Below the pieces are notes generated by a model, which was given only the letters and a program-made list of their open reading frames with translations, did not search any database and was not told the DNA's origin. DNA of 64,000 nucleotides from Herbidospora solisilvae. GTDB taxonomy: Bacteria; Actinomycetota; Actinomycetes; Streptosporangiales; Streptosporangiaceae. The stretch covers positions 124,001 to 188,000 of the forward strand of contig NZ_WXEW01000009.1 of assembly GCF_009901565.1 (NCBI RefSeq), written 5' to 3'. The translations under genes were made by a program, and so were the position numbers. Below, piece by piece: positions 43,041-52,466 of the stretch (position 1 is the stretch's first letter; each line of letters starts with the position of its first letter).

Positions 43041-43964
43041 TTATCCGCTGCCGACCCGCTGCCGGTACCGGCCCGGCGCCACCCCGAACTCGCGCTTGAA
43101 CGCGTTGCCGAAGGCGAACTCCGACCCGTATCCCACCCGCCCGGCCACCTCCGCCACCGACGCGTCGGACTCGCGCAGTATGCGGGCCGCGCTCACCAGG
43201 CGCCACCAGGTCAGGTAGGCCAGCGGCGACTGCCCGACCAGCCCCGTGAACCGGCGTGCGAAACCGGCCCGCGACATGCCCGCCTGCACGCCCAGCGACT
43301 CGACCGTCCAGCGGTGGGCGGGGGTGCGGTGAATGGCGTCGAGCGCGCGGCCGATGGAGGGATCGGCGAGAGCGGCGGCCCATCCGGACAGCGTGCAGGG
43401 TTCGTCCTGGGTCTCGAAGTAGGCCCGCAGGACGTACAGCTGCAGCATGTCGAGCAGGGACGTCACGACGGTGTCGGTGCCGGGTCGCGGGCTCTCGATC
43501 TCGGCGGCCAGCAGCTCGACGGCGGCCCGGAGTTCGGGATGGCTGCCGAGCGTCGCGGGCAGGTGGATCACGTCGGGCAGCGCGTCGAGGATCGGGTGGG
43601 TGCGGTCGGCGTCGATCCGGTAGGTGCACGACAGCGTCACCGTCTCGGCGCCGGAGCCGGTGGACGCGGCCGAGGCGAACAACTCCGAGTGCGGTTCGCA
43701 GTCCGACTCGACCAGCGCTCTCGCGGGGTCGTCGGCCAGGCCGAACGGGCCGCTGTGCGGCAGGAACACCACGTCGCCCACGCTCAGCGGAACGGGCCCG
43801 CCCTCCGAGGGGAGGAGCCAGCAGGACCCGCGCAGCAGCACGTGGAAACCCGCCGACCCGGGCGCCACCCGGAACGACACACCCCAGGGCGCCTTCCAGG
43901 AGACGCGGACGGAGGCGGGCCGCCCGCACCGCATGAAGGCCACCACGTCACTGAGCAAGTCCAT
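43041..43964 (-). CDS. AraC-family regulator with cupin sensor domain
   Basis: A 307-residue regulator with an N-terminal cupin (AraC_6-type) domain (FHVLLRGSCWLLPSEGGPVPLSVGDVVFLPHSG) and a C-terminal double helix-turn-helix (RWTVESLGVQAGMSRAGFARRFTGLVGQSPLAYLTWWRL, VAEVAGRVGYGSEFAFGNAFKREFGVAPGRYR). It is divergent from an NADPH-dependent FMN reductase gene with 114 bases between, so that gene is the likely target. ATG 43964 has no good ribosome binding site. Confidence 0.92.
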   Translation of the reverse strand: MDLLSDVVAFMRCGRPASVRVSWKAPWGVSFRVAPGSAGFHVLLRGSCWLLPSEGGPVPLSVGDVVFLPHSGPFGLADDPARALVESDCEPHSELFASAASTGSGAETVTLSCTYRIDADRTHPILDALPDVIHLPATLGSHPELRAAVELLAAEIESPRPGTDTVVTSLLDMLQLYVLRAYFETQDEPCTLSGWAAALADPSIGRALDAIHRTPAHRWTVESLGVQAGMSRAGFARRFTGLVGQSPLAYLTWWRLVSAARILRESDASVAEVAGRVGYGSEFAFGNAFKREFGVAPGRYRQRVGSG

Positions 43965-44078
43965 GAGTGAAGTCTAGGGCCTGAGACGATCGCGTATGAA
44001 TATTGGACAGCAGCGCATTCACCATCTCATCCGGCCTCCCTACGGTGGTTCCCGTAACCGATTGAGGAGGCATTCCGC

Positions 44079-44630
44079 ATGCTGAAGGTGGGCATCATCC
44101 TGGGCAGCACCCGTCCCGGCCGCAACGGCGAGGCGGTGGCGCAGTGGGTCCGCGACCTGGCGGTCAAACGAGGCGACGCCGAGTACGAACTCGTCGACCT
44201 GAAGGACTACGACCTGGGCAACCTCGACGAACCCGAACACCCCGCCACGGGCCGCTACGTGCACGAGCACACCAAGCGCTGGTCGGCCACGATCTCGCCC
44301 CTGGACGCGTTCGTGATCGTGACCCCCGAGTACAACAACTCCTATCCCGGCGCGCTCAAGAACGCTCTCGATTTCCTGTACGCGGAATGGAGCAACAAGG
44401 CGGCCGGGTTCGTCGGCTACGGCGTGGACGGCGCGCCCCGCGCGATCGCGCACCTGCGCCACGTTCTGGGCCTGCTCAGCGTGGCCACCGTGTCGAACCA
44501 GGTGGGGCTGTCGATCCACACCGACTTCGCCGACGGCTTCACGCCGTCCGCCGCCCACGAGGACCGGCTGAACGTCGTGCTCGACCAGGTCCTGGCCTGG
44601 GGCTCGGCCCTGCGGGCACTCAGGAGCTGA
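44079..44630 (+). CDS. NADPH-dependent FMN reductase
   Basis: A 183-residue flavodoxin-like reductase. LKVGIILGSTRPGRNGEAV contains the FMN-phosphate loop GSTRPGR. VIVTPEYNNSYPGALKNALDFL carries the family's PEYN motif. Members reduce FMN, quinones or azo dyes with NADPH. ATG 44079 has GAGGAGG eight bases upstream, a strong signal. It is divergent from an AraC regulator with a cupin domain, its probable controller, and convergent with the YciI gene. Confidence 0.92.
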   Translation: MLKVGIILGSTRPGRNGEAVAQWVRDLAVKRGDAEYELVDLKDYDLGNLDEPEHPATGRYVHEHTKRWSATISPLDAFVIVTPEYNNSYPGALKNALDFLYAEWSNKAAGFVGYGVDGAPRAIAHLRHVLGLLSVATVSNQVGLSIHTDFADGFTPSAAHEDRLNVVLDQVLAWGSALRALRS

Positions 44631-44656
44631 GCCGCCGGGCCAGGATGCCGTCCGGG

Positions 44657-44995
44657 CTATGCGAGCCGGTCGCCGGGAAAGCTGCGGACCGGATGCAGGG
44701 CGAAGGTGAAGACGCCCGCTTTCACGCCCGGGTCCTCGGACATGATCCGGTGGGCGGTCTCGAGGTCGGTGTCCAGGATGCCGACGCCGCAGGTCGTGGT
44801 GTCGTCGGTGACCGGGCAGACGATGTTGAGGACACCCTCGGCCCGCAGGGCGAAGTTGCGGCGGCCGTGTTCCCACACCAGCGCGGGCGCCTCGGCGCTG
44901 CCGTATTCAGGGCCCGCGGAGAGGATGACCAGGGTGTAGGCCTTGGTGCCGGCCAGGGCCCGCCGCATGTCGTCGTCGGTGACGGGGTCGGTCAT
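44657..44995 (-). CDS. YciI-like protein
   Basis: A 112-residue protein of the YciI/YCII fold (dimeric alpha-beta barrel). TLVILSAGPEYGSAEAPALVWEHGRRNFALRAEGVLNIVCPV and DLETAHRIMSEDPGVKAGVFTFALHPVRSFPGD match the family's His and Asp-containing segments. Function is unknown in most members; some dehalogenate or detoxify. ATG 44995 has AGGAG upstream. Convergent with the FMN reductase. Confidence 0.85.
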   Translation of the reverse strand: MTDPVTDDDMRRALAGTKAYTLVILSAGPEYGSAEAPALVWEHGRRNFALRAEGVLNIVCPVTDDTTTCGVGILDTDLETAHRIMSEDPGVKAGVFTFALHPVRSFPGDRLA

Positions 44996-45082
44996 GTCGT
45001 GCTCCTGAGGTGCGGCGATGTCGTCATCGCTTGAGTCTCCACCTCGTAGGAGGTTCACACTTCCGCGGACCCGGGTGAGAAA

Positions 45083-45111
45083 GTCTGGGCGCCCCAGGGG
45101 GACGCCCAGAC
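45083..45111 (-). terminator. hairpin terminator after the GH5 gene
   Basis: GTCTGGGCG (45083-45091) and CGCCCAGAC (45103-45111) pair perfectly over nine bases. On the minus strand the hairpin is 12 bases past the GH5 stop and is followed by TTTCT. Confidence 0.75.
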
Positions 45112-45123
45112 CGGTCCGGGTCG

Positions 45124-46602
45124 TCAGACGCCCGCGCGCGACCACTGCTGGTTGGCGCCGGTGTTGCACGCATACTGCTTGAGGATCACGCCGTCGGCCG
45201 TCGAGGCGGCCGGCACGTCCACGCACTTGCCGCTGTGCCGGGCCCGGAGCTGGAAGTAGCTGCCGTTGGCGACCATCTGGAACTGCTGGTTGTTGCCGGT
45301 GCCGCAGGTGTACTGGATGAGCTCGGCGCCGTCGGCGGTCGAGGCGCCCACCACGTCGAGGCACTTGCCGCTGTGGCGGCTGACGAGACGCCAGTAGCCG
45401 CTGCCGGCGTCCTGGAACTGCCACTGCTGCCAGGCGTTGCCGCCGTAGGTGTACTGGCCGACACGCGCTCCGTTGGCGGTGTTCGGTTGCTGGACGTCCA
45501 TGGCCTTGCCGCTGTGCCGCGCCTCGACCCGGTACGCCGACGGAGGGGGCGAGTCGTTGACGGCGTCGCCCCAGGCGTACCGGACCCGGTTGGCGCCGTA
45601 GCCGTTGCGGGTGGTCAGGTTGAGGGTGGTGCCGCTGCCGCCGAGAGCGAACATCGAGTAGTGGTCGTAGCCGAGACCCGCGGTCACCTTGCCGCCGAGG
45701 GCGGGCCAGTAGGTGCCGCCCATCTGGTTGTCCCGCATGACCTGCGCCATGGCGCGGAGATAGCGCACGAAGTTGTCGGTGCTGTTCGGGTCGCCGTAGT
45801 TGAGGCCGGTGGCCATCGGCGCGCCGAACTCGGTCGCGACCGCGCGGGAGGCGCAGTTGCCCAGACGCGTCTGGATGTGGCTCCGGAATTCGTCGTAGGT
45901 CATCGCGCTGTAGAAGAAGGTGTAGTAGTGGAAGGACAGCAGAGTCGCGTTGAAGCGGCTGTCGTTGCAGATGTCCCGTAGGTCCTGGCTGAAGCCGGTG
46001 CCGCCGATCAGCACCCGGCCGGGCACCGCCGAGGTGTGATAGCTGAGCCAGTTGGCCGCGATGTTGCGCCACTCGGCCGAACTGTAGCCGTGCGGCTCGT
46101 TCATCGGCTCGAAGTAGACGTTGCTGTTGCCCCCGTACGTGTTGGTCACGCTGGACCACATCGTGTTCCACGCGGCGAGGTTGGTGATCCGGCCGCCGGA
46201 GGCGGCGCCGTCCTCCCAGTAGGCCAGGATGACCTTGAAGCCGCGCTCGGTGGCGGCGTCGATGGCGCCGCGGTAGGAGTTCCACCAGGTCGTGTTGGCC
46301 ACGGTGTGCGTGTTGATGGGCAGCCGGACGGTGTTGACCCCCATCAGGTATTCCATGCTGTCGTAGATCGAGTTGGCCTTGGCGCGAACCGTCGCGTTGC
46401 TGTCGGACTGACTCAGGCCCTGCACGACGAGCGGGCCGGTGCTGAAGTTGTCACCCAGCACGGCCCAGTTCATGCCCCGGAACTGACTGGTGGCGGCATG
46501 GGCCGACGGGGTGGAGACGACGAGGCTCGCCGCCGCGGTGAGCGCCGTCACCACGGCGGCGACCAGTAACCGGCGGAGCGGCCGGGTCGTTCTCAGTGCC
46601 AT
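45124..46602 (-). CDS. secreted GH5 beta-1,4-glucanase/mannanase with ricin-type lectin domain
   Basis: A 492-residue exported glycoside hydrolase. The signal peptide (RRLLVAAVVTALTAAASLVV) ends near AHA-AT. The GH5 catalytic domain (about 35-340) has the acid/base Glu in VYFEPMNEPHGY and the nucleophile Glu in AVATEFGAPM. The last 130 residues are a beta-trefoil lectin with three repeats (RHSGKAMDVQ, RHSGKCLDVVG, RHSGKCVDVPA, each ending in a QxW-type motif). It breaks down plant beta-glycans. ATG 46602 follows GGAAG. A terminator and LacI-type operator-like sites flank it. Confidence 0.92.
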   Translation of the reverse strand: MALRTTRPLRRLLVAAVVTALTAAASLVVSTPSAHAATSQFRGMNWAVLGDNFSTGPLVVQGLSQSDSNATVRAKANSIYDSMEYLMGVNTVRLPINTHTVANTTWWNSYRGAIDAATERGFKVILAYWEDGAASGGRITNLAAWNTMWSSVTNTYGGNSNVYFEPMNEPHGYSSAEWRNIAANWLSYHTSAVPGRVLIGGTGFSQDLRDICNDSRFNATLLSFHYYTFFYSAMTYDEFRSHIQTRLGNCASRAVATEFGAPMATGLNYGDPNSTDNFVRYLRAMAQVMRDNQMGGTYWPALGGKVTAGLGYDHYSMFALGGSGTTLNLTTRNGYGANRVRYAWGDAVNDSPPPSAYRVEARHSGKAMDVQQPNTANGARVGQYTYGGNAWQQWQFQDAGSGYWRLVSRHSGKCLDVVGASTADGAELIQYTCGTGNNQQFQMVANGSYFQLRARHSGKCVDVPAASTADGVILKQYACNTGANQQWSRAGV

Positions 46603-46770
46603 GAAACTTCCAATCACTAGACCTGCATCACTGGGGGAGTCCTCGGTCGGCGTGACGACCGGGTGGTTCGGTTCACGACGGCTGGAGTTCACCGGCTACA
46701 TGACGGTGTATGGCGACCCTTGACCTGCGGAGAAGCGACGTCACGACTACGCAGGGCGGACCCGCCGGGC

Positions 46771-46904
46771 TGTTAGCGTTAACACGTGTGCGTATCCCTC
46801 GTTGCTGAGGGTTTGGCAATGGGGCGAGTGATTCCCGACCAGCAAGGGGCGATCGGGTTGCATTCATGTGTCTGACGTATTTCCGAAGAGTGTTAACGCT
46901 CGCA
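46771..46904. promoter_or_regulatory. two LacI-type operator-like sites upstream of the GH5 gene
   Basis: TGTTAGCGTTAACA (46771-46784) is a near-perfect 14-bp palindrome. TGTTAACGCTCGCA (46891-46904) repeats its other half in reverse, GCGTTAACA and TGTTAACGC being complementary, 120 bases away. The TTAACG/CGTTAA core is typical of LacI-family sugar regulators controlling glycosidases. A pair of sites could loop. The rest of the 405-base gap (46603-47007) holds no gene. Confidence 0.5.
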
Positions 46905-47007
46905 TGCGAGGGTGTCAACATCTCGCTACACGCCAGTCATCTGCGTGCAGTCAACGATGGTCTTACTTTGTAAAGGGGGTCGCTCGTGACAAACCCGCGG
47001 AAACGGT

Positions 47008-49017
47008 TCAGGGGCCGAGGCTCCAGGCGCGGAGTGTGCGGTCCTCGGCCGATCCCACGACGACGGATCGGCCGGTGAGCTCGGCCAGGGCCACGGTGGC
47101 GGTGGGGCCTGGGCCGAGTTCGCCGATGATCTCGCCGTTGTCGAGGTTCCAGATCCGTACGGTGATCTCGTCGCCGACCGGGTGGTGGGCGACCACCGCG
47201 ATGGGCACGTCGCCGCGTCGACCGGCGGCCAGGGCGGCGACGCCGCGGTCGTCGGGGCTGCGGTCGCTGAACGACCACTTCTTCCGCCTTTTGCCGGTGG
47301 CCAGGTCGTGGACGCGCAGGGTGGCGTCCAGGTGGGTGGAGACCAGGATGGGCCGGCCGCCGGACTCGCCGCAGGCGAGCCGTTCGATGCCGCCGACGTC
47401 CCCGGTGCGGAAGGAATGGGTGAGTTCTCCGGTCGCGAGGCTCCAGACCCGGATGCGTTCGTCGCCGTCACCGGTGACGAGCACGTCGTCTTGGCCGAGC
47501 CTGCCGAACGCCAGGCCGCTGATGCCCTGGAAGTGGTCGATGATCGGGGCGCCGATCTGCTCGCCGGTGGCGATGTCGGTGAGGCGGACGACACTGTGCA
47601 GGTCGCGCAGGCTGTCGTACTTCTGGGAGACGGCCACCGCCCGCTGACCGGCTGAGACGGCGATGACGGGGTCGCGCGCAAGGTGTGAGGCGAGCTCCGT
47701 GCCCGTCAGGCTCCACAACCGCATCCTGCCGTCGGTGTGCCCGGTGGCCACGACCGGTGTGCCGCCGCTGGTGCCGATCGCCGCCGAGGTGACCGCGCCG
47801 CCGCGGTCGCCGAGCCGGGTGAGCGTGGTGGTGCCGGTGTCCCATACGAGCGTGACGCCCTCGGACGTGCCGCAGACCACCGTGGCCCCGGCGGCGGTGA
47901 TGGACGTCGGATCACCGTCTCCTTCGGCCAGGGGAACGGGCTCCTTGACCGCCGCGCCGAAGGGCTCGGCCGAGGCGACCTCAGGAGTGGCCGATGGCGT
48001 AGTGGAGCGTTGGACCTGTTCGCCGACGTTCGGTGGGGGGTTTCCGTCTCTGTTCCGGAGGATCGCGAGAGCGGAGATCACCCCCGCGCCCACTGCGGCG
48101 GCGCCGCCGATCAGCACCCGGCGGCTCATCTTCCCGTCCGGACGGGGCTGCGTCTCCGCGTCGGTGAACGGCACCCGCGCAGGCTCGGTGCTCACCGGAG
48201 ACGGGACCGGCCCTGCCGGCCTGATCAGCCGGACCAGCAGATCGGCCGCCGACGGCCGGAGCGCGGGGTCCTTGGCGAAGCACGGCCCGAGGGAATCGAC
48301 CAGGTGCGCGGGCACTCCGGACAGGTCGGGCTCCGCGCCGAGGACGGCGTTCACGATGGCGGGCACGGTCCGCCCCGCGAACGGCTGGCGGCCGGTCGCG
48401 GCGAACACCATCGTGCCCGCCCAGCTGAAGACGTCGGACGCGGGGGTCACGCGCTCGCCCCTGAACTGCTCGGGTGACATGTAGGCGGGGGTGCCGATAG
48501 GGCCTGACGCCAGTGTGGTGGAGTCGAGCGCCTTCGCGATGCCGAAGTCGATCACGATGGGTCCTTCGGGCCCGACCAGCACGTTGCCCGGCTTGAAGTC
48601 GCGGTGCACGATCCCGGCTTCGTGGATGGCGGCCAGCGCGGTCAGGGTGGAGATCGCGAGCCGGTCCAGCGCGCCTCCGGTCCGGGGACCGGCGGCGCGG
48701 ACGAGCGCCTGCAGGGTGTCCCCGGCGATGTACTCGCTCACGATGTACGGCTGCTGGTCCAGGAGCCCGACGTCGAGCACGGCGGCCGTGCAGAACGCGG
48801 CGACCCGTCGCGCCGCCTCCACCTCGCGGAGGAAGCCCCTGGTGGCGTGTTTGTCGTGGCTGAGGTGGGGGTGCAGCAGCTTGACGGCGACCTGGTGCCC
48901 GGCCTCGTCGACCCCCTGGTAGACCACTCCCTGGCCCCCGGAGCCGAGCACGCCGACCAGCCGGTAGGCGCCGATGCGCTGGGGGTCTCCGGGGCGGAGC
49001 GGGTGAACGTCCGGCAT
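47008..49017 (-). CDS. membrane Ser/Thr protein kinase with WD40-like extracellular domain
   Basis: A 669-residue Hanks-type kinase. The N-terminal kinase domain has GVLGSGGQGVVYQ, AVKLL (Lys), the catalytic loop HRDFKPGN, DFGIAKAL and GTPAYMSPEQ. A Pro-rich segment and one membrane helix (RRVLIGGAAAVGAGVISALAIL) follow. The remaining 330 residues are WD40/quinoprotein-like repeats (VTGDGDERIRVWSL, VVATGHTDGRMRLWSL) placed outside the cell as a sensor. ATG 49017 is preceded by AAAGGAG. No phosphatase or substrate gene is next to it. It probably signals cell-envelope or nutrient state. Confidence 0.92.
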   Translation of the reverse strand: MPDVHPLRPGDPQRIGAYRLVGVLGSGGQGVVYQGVDEAGHQVAVKLLHPHLSHDKHATRGFLREVEAARRVAAFCTAAVLDVGLLDQQPYIVSEYIAGDTLQALVRAAGPRTGGALDRLAISTLTALAAIHEAGIVHRDFKPGNVLVGPEGPIVIDFGIAKALDSTTLASGPIGTPAYMSPEQFRGERVTPASDVFSWAGTMVFAATGRQPFAGRTVPAIVNAVLGAEPDLSGVPAHLVDSLGPCFAKDPALRPSAADLLVRLIRPAGPVPSPVSTEPARVPFTDAETQPRPDGKMSRRVLIGGAAAVGAGVISALAILRNRDGNPPPNVGEQVQRSTTPSATPEVASAEPFGAAVKEPVPLAEGDGDPTSITAAGATVVCGTSEGVTLVWDTGTTTLTRLGDRGGAVTSAAIGTSGGTPVVATGHTDGRMRLWSLTGTELASHLARDPVIAVSAGQRAVAVSQKYDSLRDLHSVVRLTDIATGEQIGAPIIDHFQGISGLAFGRLGQDDVLVTGDGDERIRVWSLATGELTHSFRTGDVGGIERLACGESGGRPILVSTHLDATLRVHDLATGKRRKKWSFSDRSPDDRGVAALAAGRRGDVPIAVVAHHPVGDEITVRIWNLDNGEIIGELGPGPTATVALAELTGRSVVVGSAEDRTLRAWSLGP

Positions 49018-49062
49018 CCCGCTCCTTTCTCGGACCACTCGGGCGGTCTCCACCCTATGAGA

Positions 49063-49098
49063 GGAACCCCGCGCCCCTGGGCGGGGCGGCGGGGTTCC
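49063..49098 (-). terminator. hairpin terminator after the S8 peptidase gene
   Basis: GGAACCCC (49063-49070) pairs with GGGGTTCC (49091-49098), with further GC pairing inside. It lies six bases past the stop of the S8 peptidase gene on the minus strand. Confidence 0.75.
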
Positions 49099-49103
49099 CG
49101 GGT

Positions 49104-52100
49104 TCAGCGGATCTCGTAGGCCCTGGTGACGGTCTCGGCGAAGGTGTTGCCGCCGGCGTCGGCGACCTTCACTCTCAGGGAGGCGAAGCGCCCGCGTGTG
49201 GTGGCCGGGTGGTCGGTCTCGGCGGCCCAGGCGTTCCTGCCCGCGGCGTGCACCTTCGTCGGCTGCCAGGTGCGGCCGTCGTCATAGGACATCTCGACGG
49301 TCGGCGTGTGCACCTTGAGGCCGGGGGAGGCGTCCTGGCGCTGGAGCGTCAGCGGGATGCGCATCCGGCCGACGGGGGCGCGGTTGCGGTCGTCCAACTG
49401 CGGGGTGATCTTGACGGCCAGCAGCGGCAGCACCTGGCGGGTGCCCGGCGCGGGGGTCGTGGAGCGGAACGTCCACTCGGCGTCGACTCGGGTGGAGAAC
49501 CGGGTCATGGCCGCGGCGCGGTCGGCCGTCATGGTGATGCGGTAGTGGCTCTCCTTGGCGTCCGTGGGCACCTCGACGGTGCCGGGCAGGTAGGAGTCGG
49601 CGGTGAAGATCTCCTTGCCGTCGCGGTACAGGGTTGCGCGGGGGTTCTGGTAGTCGCCGTAGGAGTAGCGTCCGGGGACGGCGTCCTCGAACTGGCCGGT
49701 GGCGAACTGGATGAGGTCGTCCTCACGCCAGGAGTCGTTCCCGGGGTTCAGCGAGGCGGCGAAGACGCCGGTGTTCCAGCGGTCGGAGCTCTTCTGACCG
49801 GCCCGGAAGGTCGTCGTCTGGCCGAAGAAGAACTGGTCGATGTTGTCCCAGGCGTCCAGTGACTTGTACTGGATGAACGAGGGGTACCAGCCGGTCTCGC
49901 CGGGCGTGTAGTACTCGGTGCGGCGGAACGGCAGCGGGAACGTGGACAACGAGCCGTAGGGCATCCACGCCAGTTCCTCGCCGTACAGGACCGGAAGGGC
50001 GAAGCGTTCGCCGTGCTTGCCGTCCTGCTGGGTGGCGTAGGTCGAGGTGACCTCGGCGAGGTCCTGGCGGCGCGGGCGGTACCCGGGGTCGGCGGGGATG
50101 CCGGGCTCGGCCTTCATCAGGTGGTACCAGTACGGGCTGGCGTCGTAGCCGTCGCCGTTCGGCTTGGCCCACTGGGTCCACCGGTAGTAGGCGAACTTCT
50201 TGCTCGCCGTGCGGTCCGACGGGATGGCCTTGACGCCCTCGACGCGGTCGGCGTCGCGGGCGAGGTCGACGTCCACGCCGAAGGGCTGTTTGCCCTCGAC
50301 GAGCTGGAGCATGCCGAGCATGCCCATGGCCAGGCGGGCCGTCGGCTCCTGGGTCCGGACGTCCACCGGCCGGGCCGCGCGGGCGTCGGCGGCGATGACG
50401 CGGTCGGCGTCGAGGGTGAACTCGGGGTCGGCGGCCATCACGAGTGTGCCGTCGTGGTCGAGCATGAGCGTGACGACCGTGTAGCGGTGGCCCTTCTGCA
50501 GTTTGAGGTCCAGGGTGCCGCCGGACACGTCGTAGTTGGTCTGCTCCCGGGCGTCGATGTCGATCACGCCGGCGAACGCGGCGGCGGCGGGCTTGCGGTC
50601 CGAGCCGGTGAAGGACAGCTTGACCCGCCGCTTCTCCGGTTCGACCCGCATGCCGATGCCGGTACGCACCGACACCCCGTCGCCGCTGGCGATGACGGTG
50701 CCGCTGTAGCGGCCGATCGCGGACGCCTCGGAGGTCACCTCGACCTGCGCGGTGCCGTGCGCGGGCACCTCCACCGCGGTGGCGCCGAGCGTGAACGGGG
50801 TCACCGTGGCGCCCTGGCCGTCCTTGGCGACGACGCTCAGGTTCAGCCGTACGGCGGCGTCGCCGTCGTTGCGGTAGGTGAGGGTGCGCTTGGCGGGTGA
50901 GGCGGGCAGTTCGAAGTCGCCCATGGTCAGCGCGGTGGGGTCGGAGGTGACCTGCTGGGTCACGGCGCGGGCGACGTCCACCCGGCCCGAGCCCTGGACG
51001 TAGGCGCCCAGTTCCTCGCCGGGCGCGGTGGAGGCCATGAGGGCGGCCTTGATGCGGTCGGCCTTCCAGTCGGGGTGCAGTCCGGCCAGGATGGCCGCCG
51101 CGCCCGTGACGTGCGGGGTGGCCATGGAGGTGCCGTTCATCGCGGTGTAGGAGTCGCTTCCGGCCAGGGCCGCCACGATGCCCACGCCGGGGGCGATGAG
51201 GTCGGGCTTGACCGCGCCGTCGTCGACACGGGGGCCGGTGCTGCTGAAGTCGGCGACGACGTCGGCGTCGCGGTGGGAGGCGCCGACCGACAACGCGCGG
51301 TCGGCGCTGCTGGGCGAGCCGAGCGACTGCGGGCCGGAGTTGCCGGAGGCGACGACGAACAGCGTGCCGTACGTGTCCGTCAGGTTGTCGACGGCCTGCT
51401 CCAGCGGGTCGTCGCCGGGCGCGTCGGGGCTGCCGAGGCTGAGGTTGGCGACGCGGGCGCCGTTCTCGGCCGCCCAGGTCATGGCCTCGATGATGCCGGA
51501 GTCGGGGCAGTCGCCGCTCTGCTCGCAGACCTTGCCGATCATGAGCTTCGCGCCGGGGGCGACGCCCTTGTGGGTGCCGCCCGCGGCGGCGCCGGAGCCC
51601 GCGATGGTGGAGGCGACGTGGGTGCCGTGCCCGTTCAGGTCGCGGACGTCGGGCTCGGAGGTGAAGTTGGCGGTTTTCACGACCAGGCCCTTGAGGTCGG
51701 GGTGGTCGGGGTCGTAGCCGCTGTCGAGCACGGCCACGCTGACGTCCTTGCCGGTGTGCCCGGCCGCCCACGCCTGGGGCGCGCCGATGTGCGGGACGCT
51801 GACGTCCAGCGACAGTTTGGCCTTGCCGTCCAGCCAGATCTTCTCGGGCGCGGCGGCGGTTCTGGCCTGGGCGGTCAGCGACTTCCACAGGGTGCCCGCG
51901 GCGGCGCGGGACTCGTGCTGGGCCATCGCGTTGATCGCGGTCAGCGGGCGTCCGCCGGCGACGCGCAGGCGGGAGACGTCACCGCCGTAGGTGACGATCA
52001 GGGGGAGGGCGGGGCTGGCGTCGTCGTCGTAGCCGAACGCGGTGAGCTGGGTGACGTTGAACAGCCGGGGGTCGAGCCGGCCTTCGGCCAGCAGGGGCAT

Positions 52101-52376
52101 CGCGTCGACCGGGACGACGCTGAGGCCGTCCTGGCCGCGCCGGTGCACGAAGGTGATCTTCTCCCGGCCGGGGCCGGGCGTGACGTCCAGCTGGGTCTGC
52201 TTGTCGGGGAGCGGGCGGAGGGTGACCGTGTCCCCGGTGATGAGGGTGATCGTCTTCGGGGGGACCCGTCCGGGTTCGGGGGAGGCCGGGCCTGCGGCGG
52301 GGGTCGCCTGGACAGGGGCGGCGGCCGCTACCAGCGCTGATATCAGAACGCCGGTGAGGATGGTTCGCTGTAGCAC
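49104..52376 (-). CDS. secreted subtilisin-like serine peptidase (family S8)
   Basis: A 1090-residue exported peptidase. A signal peptide (TILTGVLISALVAAAAPVQA) precedes a propeptide of about 170 residues. The catalytic triad is Asp in VAVLDSGYDPDHPDL, His in NGHGTHVASTIAG and Ser in NGTSMATPHVTG, with the oxyanion Asn in ASGNSG. Past about residue 480 lie several beta-rich modules of unknown type, as in large Streptomyces S8 peptidases. The GTG start at 52376 is accepted since it directly precedes the signal peptide. It is divergent from a TrmB/LuxR-type regulator, a frequent pairing in actinomycetes. Confidence 0.9.
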   Translation of the reverse strand: MLQRTILTGVLISALVAAAAPVQATPAAGPASPEPGRVPPKTITLITGDTVTLRPLPDKQTQLDVTPGPGREKITFVHRRGQDGLSVVPVDAMPLLAEGRLDPRLFNVTQLTAFGYDDDASPALPLIVTYGGDVSRLRVAGGRPLTAINAMAQHESRAAAGTLWKSLTAQARTAAAPEKIWLDGKAKLSLDVSVPHIGAPQAWAAGHTGKDVSVAVLDSGYDPDHPDLKGLVVKTANFTSEPDVRDLNGHGTHVASTIAGSGAAAGGTHKGVAPGAKLMIGKVCEQSGDCPDSGIIEAMTWAAENGARVANLSLGSPDAPGDDPLEQAVDNLTDTYGTLFVVASGNSGPQSLGSPSSADRALSVGASHRDADVVADFSSTGPRVDDGAVKPDLIAPGVGIVAALAGSDSYTAMNGTSMATPHVTGAAAILAGLHPDWKADRIKAALMASTAPGEELGAYVQGSGRVDVARAVTQQVTSDPTALTMGDFELPASPAKRTLTYRNDGDAAVRLNLSVVAKDGQGATVTPFTLGATAVEVPAHGTAQVEVTSEASAIGRYSGTVIASGDGVSVRTGIGMRVEPEKRRVKLSFTGSDRKPAAAAFAGVIDIDAREQTNYDVSGGTLDLKLQKGHRYTVVTLMLDHDGTLVMAADPEFTLDADRVIAADARAARPVDVRTQEPTARLAMGMLGMLQLVEGKQPFGVDVDLARDADRVEGVKAIPSDRTASKKFAYYRWTQWAKPNGDGYDASPYWYHLMKAEPGIPADPGYRPRRQDLAEVTSTYATQQDGKHGERFALPVLYGEELAWMPYGSLSTFPLPFRRTEYYTPGETGWYPSFIQYKSLDAWDNIDQFFFGQTTTFRAGQKSSDRWNTGVFAASLNPGNDSWREDDLIQFATGQFEDAVPGRYSYGDYQNPRATLYRDGKEIFTADSYLPGTVEVPTDAKESHYRITMTADRAAAMTRFSTRVDAEWTFRSTTPAPGTRQVLPLLAVKITPQLDDRNRAPVGRMRIPLTLQRQDASPGLKVHTPTVEMSYDDGRTWQPTKVHAAGRNAWAAETDHPATTRGRFASLRVKVADAGGNTFAETVTRAYEIR

Positions 52377-52466
52377 GACGAGATTTCTAACTGTCTGTTA
52401 ACTCTGATGCCAATGGTGCTCGTGTGACCGATTGCGGCAGCCGCCGGAAATGGCCATGATCTCCCT

